DNA of 64,000 nt from Site-B1 sp963827785 (GTDB taxonomy: Bacteria; Bacteroidota; Bacteroidia; Flavobacteriales; Flavobacteriaceae): the NCBI GenBank assembly GCA_963827785.1, contig CAWHCT010000011.1, positions 124,001 to 188,000 of the forward strand. Direction: 5' to 3'. Positions 1 to 8,342 of the stretch are shown here, in pieces (positions within the stretch are counted from its first letter, which is position 1; each line of letters opens with the position of its first letter). The notes under the pieces were generated by a model that worked only from the letters and a program-made list of their open reading frames with translations, searched no databases and was not told the DNA's origin. Made by a program: the position numbers and the translations under genes.

Positions 1-2
1 AA

Positions 3-1478
3 GATGAGAAATTCATGGAGGTTGGAACTTCTGAGGCTATTCAGAAAAACTATTCATCAGAAGAAGTAATAGATGCCAATGGTCAAACCATTGTTCCGGG
101 ATTTATTGATGCACATTGCCATTTTTATGGTTTAGGAATGAATCAGCAAGTTGTTGATTTGGTGGGAACAAAAAGTTATGATGAGGTTTTAGAACGGTTG
201 CAAGTCTTCCAAAAGGAAAAACAAACTAGTTTTTTACTTGGTAGAGGTTGGGATCAAAACGATTGGGAAATCAAAGAATTTCCAACAAAAGAAAAATTAG
301 ATGAATTGTTTCCAAACATTCCTGTATCTATCAGAAGAATTGATGGTCATGCACTTTTAGCAAATCAAAAGGCGTTGGATATGGCTGGAATTTCGGTTGA
401 TACTAAAGTAGATGGAGGAGAAGTCGTTATAAAAGATGGAAAGCTAACAGGGGTTTTAATTGATAATCCTATGTACTTGGTTAATTCTATCATTCCAAAA
501 CCATCAACCAAAACCAAGATTCAAGCTTTAAAAGATGCTCAAAAAATATGTTTCGATTATGGATTAACAACTGTTAACGATGCTGGTTTGAATAAGGATG
601 TTATTCAATTGATTGATAGTTTACATCGAACAGGAGATCTAAACATTCGTGTCTATGCAATGGTTTCTAACAAGAAAGAAAACCTGGATTATTATTTACC
701 AAAAGGAAAAATAAAAACAGACAAATTAAATGTGAGTTCTGTTAAGGTTTATGCAGATGGCGCTTTAGGTTCACGAGGCGCTACTTTGAAAGAAGAATAT
801 TCAGATAAACACAATCATTTCGGTGCGATGGTTACGCACCCAGATGATATTTTAGCAGTTGCAAATCGTATTGCAAATTCTGAGTATCAAATGAATACTC
901 ATGCTATTGGAGATTCTGCTAATGTAGTTGTCCTGAAAACTTATCAAAATGTTTTAAAAGATAAAAAAGACAGACGTTGGAAAGTTGAACACGCTCAAGT
1001 AATCACAGATAACGATTTTGATTATTTCGAGAATGAGAATATCATTCCATCAGTACAACCAACACACGCCACAAGTGATATGTATTGGGCAGATGAACGA
1101 TTAGGAGACCGTATTAAAGGCGCTTATGCCTACAAGGATTTGTTAAACAAATCTGGAACAATAGCCTTAGGTACCGATTTCCCTGTTGAGCATGTGAGTC
1201 CGTTTTATACCTTTTACGCAGCCGTTGCAAGACAAGATCTACAACAATATCCAGATGGAGGTTTCCAAATGGAAAATGCTCTAACCAGGGAGGAAACGTT
1301 AAAAGGTATGACCATTTGGGCAGCACATTCTAATTTTGAAGAGGATGAAAAAGGAAGCATTGAAGCTGGTAAATTTGCCGATTTTATCATTTTAGATAAA
1401 GATATTATGAAAGTCTCAACTGAAGAGATACCAAATATTAAAGCACTTCAGACCTATTTAGGTGGTGTGGCACAGTAA
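3..1478 (+). CDS. Amidohydrolase family protein (YtcJ / amidohydrolase 3 type), 5' truncated
   Basis: The reading frame is open to the left window edge (codons D-E-K-F precede the first visible Met at 15), so the true start lies outside. Counting from that Met, the metal-binding pair is in DAHCHF (His34, His36), after the usual VPGFID strand. A conserved Lys lies in the VKVYADGALGSRGA segment near residue 245, a metal His in THAIGD near 296, EHAQV follows, and the catalytic Asp is in GTDFPVEH near 387. This order is that of the amidohydrolase 3 family (PF07969), zinc-type TIM-barrel hydrolases acting on amide or C-N bonds. No signal peptide can be judged because the N-terminus is missing. The substrate cannot be read from sequence; members of this family are often annotated simply as YtcJ-like. 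The next gene follows after 50 bp on the same strand but looks functionally unrelated. Confidence 0.9.
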   Translation, partial: DEKFMEVGTSEAIQKNYSSEEVIDANGQTIVPGFIDAHCHFYGLGMNQQVVDLVGTKSYDEVLERLQVFQKEKQTSFLLGRGWDQNDWEIKEFPTKEKLDELFPNIPVSIRRIDGHALLANQKALDMAGISVDTKVDGGEVVIKDGKLTGVLIDNPMYLVNSIIPKPSTKTKIQALKDAQKICFDYGLTTVNDAGLNKDVIQLIDSLHRTGDLNIRVYAMVSNKKENLDYYLPKGKIKTDKLNVSSVKVYADGALGSRGATLKEEYSDKHNHFGAMVTHPDDILAVANRIANSEYQMNTHAIGDSANVVVLKTYQNVLKDKKDRRWKVEHAQVITDNDFDYFENENIIPSVQPTHATSDMYWADERLGDRIKGAYAYKDLLNKSGTIALGTDFPVEHVSPFYTFYAAVARQDLQQYPDGGFQMENALTREETLKGMTIWAAHSNFEEDEKGSIEAGKFADFIILDKDIMKVSTEEIPNIKALQTYLGGVAQ

Positions 1479-1528
1479 TTGTTAATTTCAATACGGAAAA
1501 AAAGCATACATTTAACGAAATACAAGAT

Positions 1529-2065
1529 ATGAAGCATTTATTAACTTTCTTTTTAGCACTTACTATCACAACCACATCGTTCTGCCAAGTAGACGAATAC
1601 AGCGAAGATGTTAAGCTATGTTTAAAGAATAACGGAACCTATAATTATTACGATGGTGTTGTAGATCAAATGTTTACTCATCTTAAAGACCAATATAAAG
1701 TTTTAAATGTACCAAATGAAGTTTGGAAAGAATTGGAACAAATGAAAACGGGTACTCTGGATGAATTAAGCCAGATGATAGTTTCTGCATACAGAGGACA
1801 TTTTAATCATCAGGATTTAAAAAATATGAATGCTCTTTACGGAACAACAGCTGGAAAGAAAATGATCAACAGCCAAACAGAATTAAATGAGGGTGATAAA
1901 GCAGTCCTCAATGAATTTTACAAAAGTGATACAGGACAAAAGATAGTGGGCTCTCAGGATTCTATAAACGCTTCAATGATGCAGATAACTGAAATGTGGA
2001 GTGCCGATCTTTATAAAAGCGTCATTGAAAAATTATCTGAAAAGGGGTTTAGTTTGGAAAAATAA
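1529..2065 (+). CDS. Secreted DUF2059-family protein
   Basis: 178 residues with a clear N-terminal signal peptide (positive MKH, hydrophobic stretch, cleavage near FCQ at about residue 20). The core is helical, and the segment around residues 100-135 (LYGTTAGKKMINSQTELNEG, then FYKSDTGQKIVGSQ) shows twice the 'FYxTxxGxK' pattern typical of DUF2059. The family is periplasmic or secreted and has no established biochemical role. The gene converges with the methyltransferase on the other strand, with only 4 bp between the two stop codons, so the two transcripts must overlap. Family assignment is by motif recognition; function is unknown. Confidence 0.75.
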   Translation: MKHLLTFFLALTITTTSFCQVDEYSEDVKLCLKNNGTYNYYDGVVDQMFTHLKDQYKVLNVPNEVWKELEQMKTGTLDELSQMIVSAYRGHFNHQDLKNMNALYGTTAGKKMINSQTELNEGDKAVLNEFYKSDTGQKIVGSQDSINASMMQITEMWSADLYKSVIEKLSEKGFSLEK

Positions 2066-2069
2066 ATGG

Positions 2070-2768
2070 TTAAAAATAAATTCTAGCCAAATAATCATAG
2101 TGCTCACCTTCGGTGAGCATTATGCATTTTAGGTCAACAGCAAAACACGCTTTTTTAAGGAGTGGGAAATCCAAATACAACATATTGAATGGCTCTTCTT
2201 TTTGGCCTTTGTATTCTAAGTAATACTCTAATTCGCCATAATAATTATCATTTTCATCAAAATAACTGTCATCTTCATCCTCATACATAAATTTTATATC
2301 GCTTGAGTCAATAAGAATCTGTCCATTTGAATTTAACAAACTTTTTAAATGGGTCAAGTATTTGGTGACCTGATCCAGTTTTTGAAAAACTCCGGTTCCA
2401 TTCATCAGCAGTAAAATGGTGTCAAATTGTTCTGTTTCATCTAAAATATCCAGGATTTCAGTATTCTTAACACCTCTTTTTTTACAGACCTCAATGGCAC
2501 CTTGTGAAATATCGATCGCTTTAACATTTAATCCTTTTTCATTTTGTAGGTAAAAACTATGACCTCCTGCTCCGCAACCAACATCGAGTACATTGCCGTA
2601 AGCCAAATCCAAAGCCTTTTTCTCAATGTACGGCATCTCTTTATAATTTCTGAAAAGGTAAGGAACAGGTAAAATATCGTCTTCAGAAATATTGGTCGAA
2701 GTTATAATATCTTCAGTATAATTACCATTTTGGTAATCTAACAGCGCTTGTCCAAAAAGGTCTTTCAT
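2070..2768 (-). CDS. Class I SAM-dependent methyltransferase
   Basis: 232 residues, soluble. Motif I of the Rossmann-fold methyltransferases is plain at about residues 61-70 (VLDVGCGAGGHS), followed by the acidic end of strand 2 (VKAIDIS, the Asp that contacts the SAM ribose) and a motif-IV-like stretch (TILLLMNGTGVFQKL). The middle contains an acidic, tyrosine-rich insert (residues 160-185) that probably forms part of a substrate lid. The substrate cannot be predicted. The start is opposite the YkgJ-type gene with about 55 bp between, so the two are divergent and share a short control region carrying a small hairpin repeat. Confidence 0.85.
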   Translation of the reverse strand: MKDLFGQALLDYQNGNYTEDIITSTNISEDDILPVPYLFRNYKEMPYIEKKALDLAYGNVLDVGCGAGGHSFYLQNEKGLNVKAIDISQGAIEVCKKRGVKNTEILDILDETEQFDTILLLMNGTGVFQKLDQVTKYLTHLKSLLNSNGQILIDSSDIKFMYEDEDDSYFDENDNYYGELEYYLEYKGQKEEPFNMLYLDFPLLKKACFAVDLKCIMLTEGEHYDYLARIYF

Positions 2769-2776
2769 ACGTTGTC

Positions 2777-2797
2777 ATGCTGAATTCGTTTCAGCAT
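2777..2797. repeat. Short flavobacterial hairpin repeat (CTGAAnTCGTTTCAG core)
   Basis: A perfect small inverted repeat, ATGCTGAA / TTTCAGCAT with a TTCG loop, followed on the + strand by a T-run. The same core occurs at 39957-39977 downstream of rpoC. Dispersed elements of this type are common between genes in flavobacteria. Here it lies in the divergent spacer between the methyltransferase and the YkgJ-like gene. Confidence 0.6.
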
Positions 2798-2823
2798 CTT
2801 TTTTATTATATTAAATTTGCTTT

Positions 2824-3318
2824 ATGCAAGACATCATAAATAATCTCCCAAAGCTTGCCAAAGATAAGCATAAGGAGAATAAAACATTCTTCACCAAACT
2901 AAAAAAGAAACCACCTAAGCAGTTGGATTACATCATGCAGGAATTACATGAAGCTGAATTTGAACTTACAAATTGCCTGGAGTGTGCCAATTGCTGCAAA
3001 ACAACTGGACCTCTTTTTACTGCTAAGGATATAGAGCGAATTTCGAAACATTTAAAACTCAAGCCACAACAATTCACTGAGAAATATTTAAGGGTTGATG
3101 AAGAGAAAGATTACGTATTGCAAAATGTTCCTTGTACCTTTTTAGGCTCAGACAATTATTGCTCAATTTATGAGGTCCGACCAAAGGCATGCAGAGAGTT
3201 CCCACATACTGACCGCAAGAAGTTTCATCAAATATCAAATCTTACCTTAAAAAATGTAGCCATTTGTCCTGCTGCTTTTAATATTGTTGAAGAAATGAAA
3301 AAGCGGATTAATTTTTGA
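2824..3318 (+). CDS. YkgJ-family cysteine cluster protein (CxxCxxCC)
   Basis: 164 residues, cytoplasmic. The diagnostic cluster is at about residues 56-64 (CLECANCCK), with further cysteines in PCTFLG (near 101), YCSIYEVRPKACREFP (near 113-123) and AICPAA (near 143). This spacing matches the YkgJ/UPF0153 family, presumed to bind zinc or an iron-sulfur cluster; the molecular role is not established. A TAAATTTG box (2812-2819), the flavobacterial -7 element, lies only 4 bp before the ATG. If used, it would give a leaderless or nearly leaderless mRNA, but no good -33 TTG is seen. Confidence 0.85.
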   Translation: MQDIINNLPKLAKDKHKENKTFFTKLKKKPPKQLDYIMQELHEAEFELTNCLECANCCKTTGPLFTAKDIERISKHLKLKPQQFTEKYLRVDEEKDYVLQNVPCTFLGSDNYCSIYEVRPKACREFPHTDRKKFHQISNLTLKNVAICPAAFNIVEEMKKRINF

Positions 3319-3348
3319 TGATCTTATGCTAAATGTGGTCAAATTATT

Positions 3349-4251
3349 ATGAAAAAAACTATTTTATTTTTTCTATTAATATTTAATGTTTTCAATTTTT
3401 GCCAAGCACAGGAATGGATGACATCTTTGGATGTCGCAAAAAGGTTGGCATTGGTTCAAAACAAGTTGATTTTTGCCATATGGGAAGACACAACATTAGA
3501 ACCATATCCTGTTTTAATAAATGATTACCATGGGAAACCTATAATAGTGAATTTGTTCGATAACGAAAGTTTGAATGAAATTATTTGGAATCATTTTGTG
3601 CCAGTTATAATTAGTGAGTCTAATTTTCCGGATTTATATGACGAAATAAAAAATAAAAGAAAAGAGAGCTATATACTGAAATTTAGAGATGATAGTATTA
3701 AGATTATGGATGTGAATGGCAATATTCTTAATACTAATTTGTCTGGCTTGAACTATGAATTACTTGATATATCCTCATTTATAGCGAAGTATTCAATAGA
3801 TACTTCTTTTTTAAATAAAGAGTTAATTTCATATTCAACAGAAGGAAATTTCTTTACATCATATTATCTGGCAGCAAAGTATGTTGATTTTGCAAATTTT
3901 TTAGAAAAAGAAATCAGAACTGAAATTATCGAACTATCAAAGATTTACTTGGATGAAGCAAAGGATCATATGGAATCGGGTGATGAACAAAATAAAATGA
4001 TTTCCACCCAAGCTATTAAACTGTTAAGAATTAAACACAATCTAGTTTTAAACAAGCCAAAGAAGGTACTCAGGCAATTAAAAAAAATCAATAATTCAGA
4101 AATTTATAGTTTCAATCAATCTTTATTCAACTTCTTGCATTACACTGCATTTGAATTATTAAATGACGAAAAAAATGCGAATTTATGGAAAAATAAAGTT
4201 TCATTGTTAGATTTGAAAAAAGCTGAATTACTAATAAAAAATACATTATAA
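3349..4251 (+). CDS. Exported degenerate thioredoxin-like protein (active site lost)
   Basis: 300 residues with a signal peptide ending near CQAQ (residue 21). It is a paralog of the next gene: both begin the mature part with a WMTS...AK..LA pattern, and the C-terminal halves align (SFLNKELI...TSYYLAAKYVDF versus SFLKRDLL...TSLRLASKYQDF). Where the neighbour has WCGPC, this protein reads WEDTTLEPYP, with no cysteines, so it cannot do dithiol redox chemistry. The C-terminal helical domain (about 150-300) is retained, suggesting a binding or scaffolding role, or simple decay without loss of frame. AT content is high, like the neighbour. It probably arose by tandem duplication. Confidence 0.7.
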   Translation: MKKTILFFLLIFNVFNFCQAQEWMTSLDVAKRLALVQNKLIFAIWEDTTLEPYPVLINDYHGKPIIVNLFDNESLNEIIWNHFVPVIISESNFPDLYDEIKNKRKESYILKFRDDSIKIMDVNGNILNTNLSGLNYELLDISSFIAKYSIDTSFLNKELISYSTEGNFFTSYYLAAKYVDFANFLEKEIRTEIIELSKIYLDEAKDHMESGDEQNKMISTQAIKLLRIKHNLVLNKPKKVLRQLKKINNSEIYSFNQSLFNFLHYTAFELLNDEKNANLWKNKVSLLDLKKAELLIKNTL

Positions 4252-4446
4252 GAGTTTTGGAAACTAATCGTTATTTCACAAGAGTATTAATCCTTATCAG
4301 ACGTAACACATATATAAGTCTGGTTTTAATATACTGGAGGAAATAAAAAAAATATTAAAAGTGTTACTTAAAAATTTTAAGTAATGTTGAAAAATCAATA
4401 TATTTCCTACATTAATTTTATGAAAATCTTTTAAATGTTTACAATT

Positions 4447-5283
4447 ATGAAAAAATTCAGTATCCTGTTTCTAGCTATTCTTTCAATAAATTCAGCATTA
4501 GCAAGTAATTGGATGACTTCTTTTGAAGATGCGAAAAAATTGGCCATGGCTTCAGACAAATTGGTGCTTGTAGATTTTTGGGCTATTTGGTGTGGGCCTT
4601 GTAAAAAAATGGATACGGAATCCTGGAGTAAAGACGAAGTTAAAATGTTGATGGAAAATTATGTGCCTGTGCAGATTGATATTGATACGAATAAAGATTT
4701 AGCTTCTCAATATGGAGTAAAAGGTATTCCATACATATTTATTATGGATGGAAATGGTAAGGTGTTGTATAGCAGCATGAGTTATAAAAGAAAGGATGAA
4801 GTAATAAGTTTACTAAACAAATATGCGATTAAGATGTCTTTTTTAAAACGAGATTTACTTAATTATTATCAGAATTCTAGCTTTGTTACTTCGCTTAGAT
4901 TAGCCTCAAAATATCAGGATTTTTGTTTGCATTTAAATGATGAGATTGTGTCAGATTTTTTAGGAATTTCTCATGACTATATTAAAGATTCTAAAAAGTT
5001 TTTAAAATCCGGTGATATAGAAAATAAAATTGTTTACGAGCAAAAAATTGAATTGTTTGAAATACAGGAAAAAATTATTTCAAATCATCCAGAAAAGGCG
5101 CTGAAGATGTTAAAAAAAATTGATGCTAAAGACATTGAAAAAAATAATCATTCATTTTATTCTTTTTTAACCTATACAGCATATAAACAAATTAAGGACG
5201 AAGAAAATGCATCTAAATGGAAAAATGATCTATTAGAAAGTTATTTAAATAAAGCTGATTTGATTTTAAAGAATAATTCATAG
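4447..5283 (+). CDS. Periplasmic thioredoxin-domain protein
   Basis: About 278 residues. I prefer the Met at 4447 (MKKFSILFLAILS, a normal signal peptide cleaved near LAS) over an in-frame ATG four codons upstream at 4435, which would put MFTI in front of the signal. The thioredoxin fold follows: VDFWAIWCGPCKKMD carries the CGPC redox motif, and GIPYIFIMDGNGKV supplies the cis-Pro loop. The C-terminal about 150 residues are helical and shared with the upstream degenerate paralog. The likely role is thiol-disulfide exchange outside the cytoplasm; the partner is unknown. Its stop is 4 bp from the TTG start of the next gene, suggesting translational coupling. Confidence 0.85.
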   Translation: MKKFSILFLAILSINSALASNWMTSFEDAKKLAMASDKLVLVDFWAIWCGPCKKMDTESWSKDEVKMLMENYVPVQIDIDTNKDLASQYGVKGIPYIFIMDGNGKVLYSSMSYKRKDEVISLLNKYAIKMSFLKRDLLNYYQNSSFVTSLRLASKYQDFCLHLNDEIVSDFLGISHDYIKDSKKFLKSGDIENKIVYEQKIELFEIQEKIISNHPEKALKMLKKIDAKDIEKNNHSFYSFLTYTAYKQIKDEENASKWKNDLLESYLNKADLILKNNS

Positions 5284-5287
5284 TTTC

Positions 5288-6127
5288 TTGGAAACCATCC
5301 TAAACTATTTTGAAAACATTCCATCCCTTCACAGAAGTATTATTCTGGTTGGAGGAATAACTTTTTTTTGGTTGCTGGAAGGAGCAGTTCCTTTATTTAA
5401 ATTCAATTATAAAAAGTGGAGACATGCTATTCCCAATTTCTTTTTCACATTAACTACCGTTATTATAAATTTTGGTTTGGCTTTTTTATTATTGAAATCT
5501 GCCGATTGGGTTCAGGTCAATAATTTTGGAATTATAAATTGGCTGCCGGAAATGCCACTATGGTTATATGGCATTTTAGGGGTTTTGTTTTTAGATTTTT
5601 TTGGGGCTTATCTGGCTCATTATGTGGAACATAAAGTAAAGCCGCTTTGGATGATACATCTAGTTCATCATACAGATCATAAAGTGGATACAACTACAGC
5701 CAACCGACACCACCCTCTTGAGAGTTTAATACGTTTTGCATTTACCTTATTTGGTGTATTTGTAGTAGGAACTCCAATAGCTATTGTTATGCTATACCAG
5801 TCCTTATCATTGATTGCTACTCAGTTTACTCATGCCAATATCAAATTGCCAAAAAAGATCGATCATCTGTTGAGTTTTGTTCTGATCTCTCCGGACATGC
5901 ATAAGATTCATCATCATTATAGATTACCATTTACAGATTCAAACTACGGCAATATTTTTTCAATATGGGATAGACTATTTGGAACTTATATGAAAATGGA
6001 CAGAGAACAATTGGTCTATGGAGTTGACGTTTTTCCGGATGAAATCAAGAATGGCCGGGTAATAGAATTATTAAAGCAGCCATTTCAATCCTATCAAAAG
6101 CCAACTTTTATCCCGGACAGTGATTAG
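5288..6127 (+). CDS. Sterol desaturase / fatty acid hydroxylase family membrane protein
   Basis: 279 residues with about four transmembrane helices (near 15-35, 50-70, 88-108, 150-170). The di-iron histidine clusters of the fatty acid hydroxylase superfamily are all present: HYVEH (near 114), HLVHHTDH (near 127), NRHHPLE (near 140) and HKIHHHY (near 208). The translation start is a TTG at 5288, four bases after the preceding stop. It is chosen because the first membrane helix and the family's usual N-terminus lie immediately downstream and no earlier ATG or GTG is in frame. The probable reaction is O2-dependent hydroxylation or desaturation of a lipid; the substrate is unknown. Confidence 0.87.
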   Translation: METILNYFENIPSLHRSIILVGGITFFWLLEGAVPLFKFNYKKWRHAIPNFFFTLTTVIINFGLAFLLLKSADWVQVNNFGIINWLPEMPLWLYGILGVLFLDFFGAYLAHYVEHKVKPLWMIHLVHHTDHKVDTTTANRHHPLESLIRFAFTLFGVFVVGTPIAIVMLYQSLSLIATQFTHANIKLPKKIDHLLSFVLISPDMHKIHHHYRLPFTDSNYGNIFSIWDRLFGTYMKMDREQLVYGVDVFPDEIKNGRVIELLKQPFQSYQKPTFIPDSD

Positions 6128-6139
6128 GCTGTTTTCAAT

Positions 6140-7012
6140 ATGAGAAAATTATATACTTTAATTATTCCAGTTATAACATTAATTCTAATGAATTGTAACC
6201 AACCTAAAACAATAGACATTCAAGGGCACAGAGGTTGTCGAGGATTATTCCCCGAAAACTCAATTGAAGCCTTCAAAAAAGCAATTGAATTAGGTGTTAA
6301 TACATTGGAACTTGATGTGGTAATATCTAAAGATGATATTGTTATTGTTTCGCACGAACCTTATATGAACCCGATTATATGTTTAGATAAAGATGGAAAT
6401 GAGATCAATGATTCAGATAAGTTAAATTACAATTTGTATCAAATGACATTTGATAGCATCAAACAATTTGATTGCGGATCAAAACCATTTCCCAGATTTC
6501 CTGAGCAGGAAAAAATAAAAACTTATAAGCCTTCTTTGGATGAAGTGATAAAAGTTTCACAAGAATTAAATCCGGAAATAAAATTCAATATTGAGATAAA
6601 GGCAGAACCAAAATTATATGGAATTTTTACACCATATCCCAAAGAATTCGTAAAACTGGTCTTGGAGGTGATTAATAGAAATGATGCATTTGAATTATGT
6701 AATTTGCAAAGTTTTGACTTGCAAATACTCGAAGAGATAAAAAGACAGTCACCGAAAATGGAATTGGCTTTACTCGTTGATGGGAATGAAGATATCAATA
6801 CAAAGTTGGATGAGTTGAGTTTTAAACCTGAAATTATTAGTCCATATTTTAAGTTATTAACTAAACAGTCAGTAGTTGAATATCAAAAAGTAGACTACAA
6901 GGTTATTCCTTGGACAGTTAATACTATTGAAGAAATGAAGCAAATGATGGACTTTAATGTCGATGGAATCATTACAGACTATCCTGATATTTTGATTGAC
7001 TTAATAAAATAG
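6140..7012 (+). CDS. Glycerophosphodiester phosphodiesterase, lipoprotein
   Basis: 290 residues. The N-terminus is a lipoprotein signal with lipobox LMNC (Cys19). The GDPD catalytic signature is intact: QGHRGCRGLFPENS (His and Arg), then LELDVVISKDDIVIVSHEP, giving the Glu-x-Asp metal ligands and the second catalytic His. The barrel finishes with VIPWTVN and DGIITDYPD, both standard for the family. It should hydrolyse glycerophosphodiesters to glycerol-3-phosphate and an alcohol at the cell envelope. It lies 12 bp after the hydroxylase gene, probably cotranscribed, and converges with the DUF1343 gene. Confidence 0.92.
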   Translation: MRKLYTLIIPVITLILMNCNQPKTIDIQGHRGCRGLFPENSIEAFKKAIELGVNTLELDVVISKDDIVIVSHEPYMNPIICLDKDGNEINDSDKLNYNLYQMTFDSIKQFDCGSKPFPRFPEQEKIKTYKPSLDEVIKVSQELNPEIKFNIEIKAEPKLYGIFTPYPKEFVKLVLEVINRNDAFELCNLQSFDLQILEEIKRQSPKMELALLVDGNEDINTKLDELSFKPEIISPYFKLLTKQSVVEYQKVDYKVIPWTVNTIEEMKQMMDFNVDGIITDYPDILIDLIK

Positions 7013-7046
7013 CTTATTCGAGTGTCTTGATCTAGTCGATGCAATT

Positions 7047-8333
7047 TTAATCGTATATCAAATACTTATTTCTCATAATCTTATAAGTTTGCAAACCATT
7101 TTCCCATGTAGTTCTAATTTGCTCCTCATTTAAACCACTTTCTATCTGAGCTTGAAGCTTTTTTGTTCCTGCCAATTTGATAAAGAAATCATTGAAGAAT
7201 TCTTCTTTGTTTTCAGTAGATTGATAAGCTTCTATTAAGTAATTCAAATCCAATTTATCTAATCTTTTAGATTGGCTAAGATCCATTCCGTAACACAATT
7301 TACCTTCGTGTTTTGGATATTTAGCACCTTCATTTGGTTTCGGTGTAAATTCATAAGTAAAAGGAATTTTTTTTGAATTTAAATAAGGACTTCCAAAAAC
7401 TTGAAATTGCTTATCAGTTCCTCGTCCGGCACTTACATTCGTACCTTCAAAAAAACATAAACTAGGATATAGGTTAATTGCCACATCGTTTGGTAAATTC
7501 GGGCTCGGTTTTATGGGTAAACTATAAGCCGATTGATGCGTGTAATTTTTAACTGGAATAACAGTTATGTCGCAAATCACGCTATTCATTAACCACTTTT
7601 CGCCATTTATCATTTGTGCATATTCACCAATGGTCATACCATATACCACAGGAACAGGATGCATGCCAACAAAACTCCTATTTTCTGGTTCTAAAACCGG
7701 CCCATCAATATAGTGTCCGTTAGGATTTGGTCTGTCTAAGATCAACAAAGGAATGTTGTTTTCTGCACAGGATTCCATTACGTAATGCAAAGTAGAAATG
7801 TAGGTATAAAAACGCGCTCCAACATCCTGCAGGTCAAAAACCATCATATCTATTTTATAAACACCTTTTTCGATATCACCTTCATATTTCTCTGTTTCTG
7901 ATAATTGTTCCAATTTGGGTTTTTTGTTTTGACTATACAGCGATATAATTGGGATTCCGGTTTTGGTGTCAATTCCATCAACTACTTTTTCTCCGGCATC
8001 AGCTTTACCACGAAAACCATGTTCCGGAGCAAATACTTGGGTTATATTTACTTTTAATGACACTAGCGAATCAACTATATGCGTATAGCCTTCAGAATTG
8101 AAAATTACCGAAGTTTGATTCGCAACGATCCCAACCCTTTTTCCTTCAAGTAATGGCAAGTACTTTGAGGTTTGGTTAGCTCCAACAATAACGGTCTTCA
8201 GTCCATTAATTACCGTCTCCGGTCTTCGGTCTTCGAGCTTCCCACTTGCATCTTCCGACTTATTCCCACTTCCGCAGGAAATCAACACCAAAACAAATAA
8301 TAAAACTGTATTTTTGAGAAAATATTTAAGCAT
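7047..8333 (-). CDS. DUF1343 / NamZ-type exo-N-acetylmuramidase lipoprotein
   Basis: 428 residues. The lipoprotein signal has lipobox LISC near residue 20, followed by a Ser/Gly/Asp-rich linker. Family motifs occur in order: GKRVGIVANQTSV (near 66), VFAPEHGFRG, FDLQDVGARFYTYIST, LDRPNPNG, MTIGEYAQMINGE, and GRGTDKQFQVFGSPY. This is DUF1343 (PF07075), whose Bacillus member NamZ was shown to be an exo-lytic N-acetylmuramidase (GH171) releasing terminal MurNAc from peptidoglycan fragments. The likely job here is cell-wall recycling or turnover at the envelope. Its start codon is only 9 bp from that of the divergent permease gene, so each promoter must overlap the other gene. Confidence 0.9.
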   Translation of the reverse strand: MLKYFLKNTVLLFVLVLISCGSGNKSEDASGKLEDRRPETVINGLKTVIVGANQTSKYLPLLEGKRVGIVANQTSVIFNSEGYTHIVDSLVSLKVNITQVFAPEHGFRGKADAGEKVVDGIDTKTGIPIISLYSQNKKPKLEQLSETEKYEGDIEKGVYKIDMMVFDLQDVGARFYTYISTLHYVMESCAENNIPLLILDRPNPNGHYIDGPVLEPENRSFVGMHPVPVVYGMTIGEYAQMINGEKWLMNSVICDITVIPVKNYTHQSAYSLPIKPSPNLPNDVAINLYPSLCFFEGTNVSAGRGTDKQFQVFGSPYLNSKKIPFTYEFTPKPNEGAKYPKHEGKLCYGMDLSQSKRLDKLDLNYLIEAYQSTENKEEFFNDFFIKLAGTKKLQAQIESGLNEEQIRTTWENGLQTYKIMRNKYLIYD

Positions 8334-8342
8334 AAACCTAGT

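Noticed and set aside
2096..2122. Hairpin GCTCACC-TTC-GGTGAGC as terminator of the DUF2059 gene
   Set aside because: It has no T-run and lies within the 3' coding part of the convergent methyltransferase gene, so the match may be incidental.
4435..4446. Upstream ATG as the start of the thioredoxin gene
   Set aside because: It would add MFTI before a complete signal peptide; no ribosome binding site favours it.
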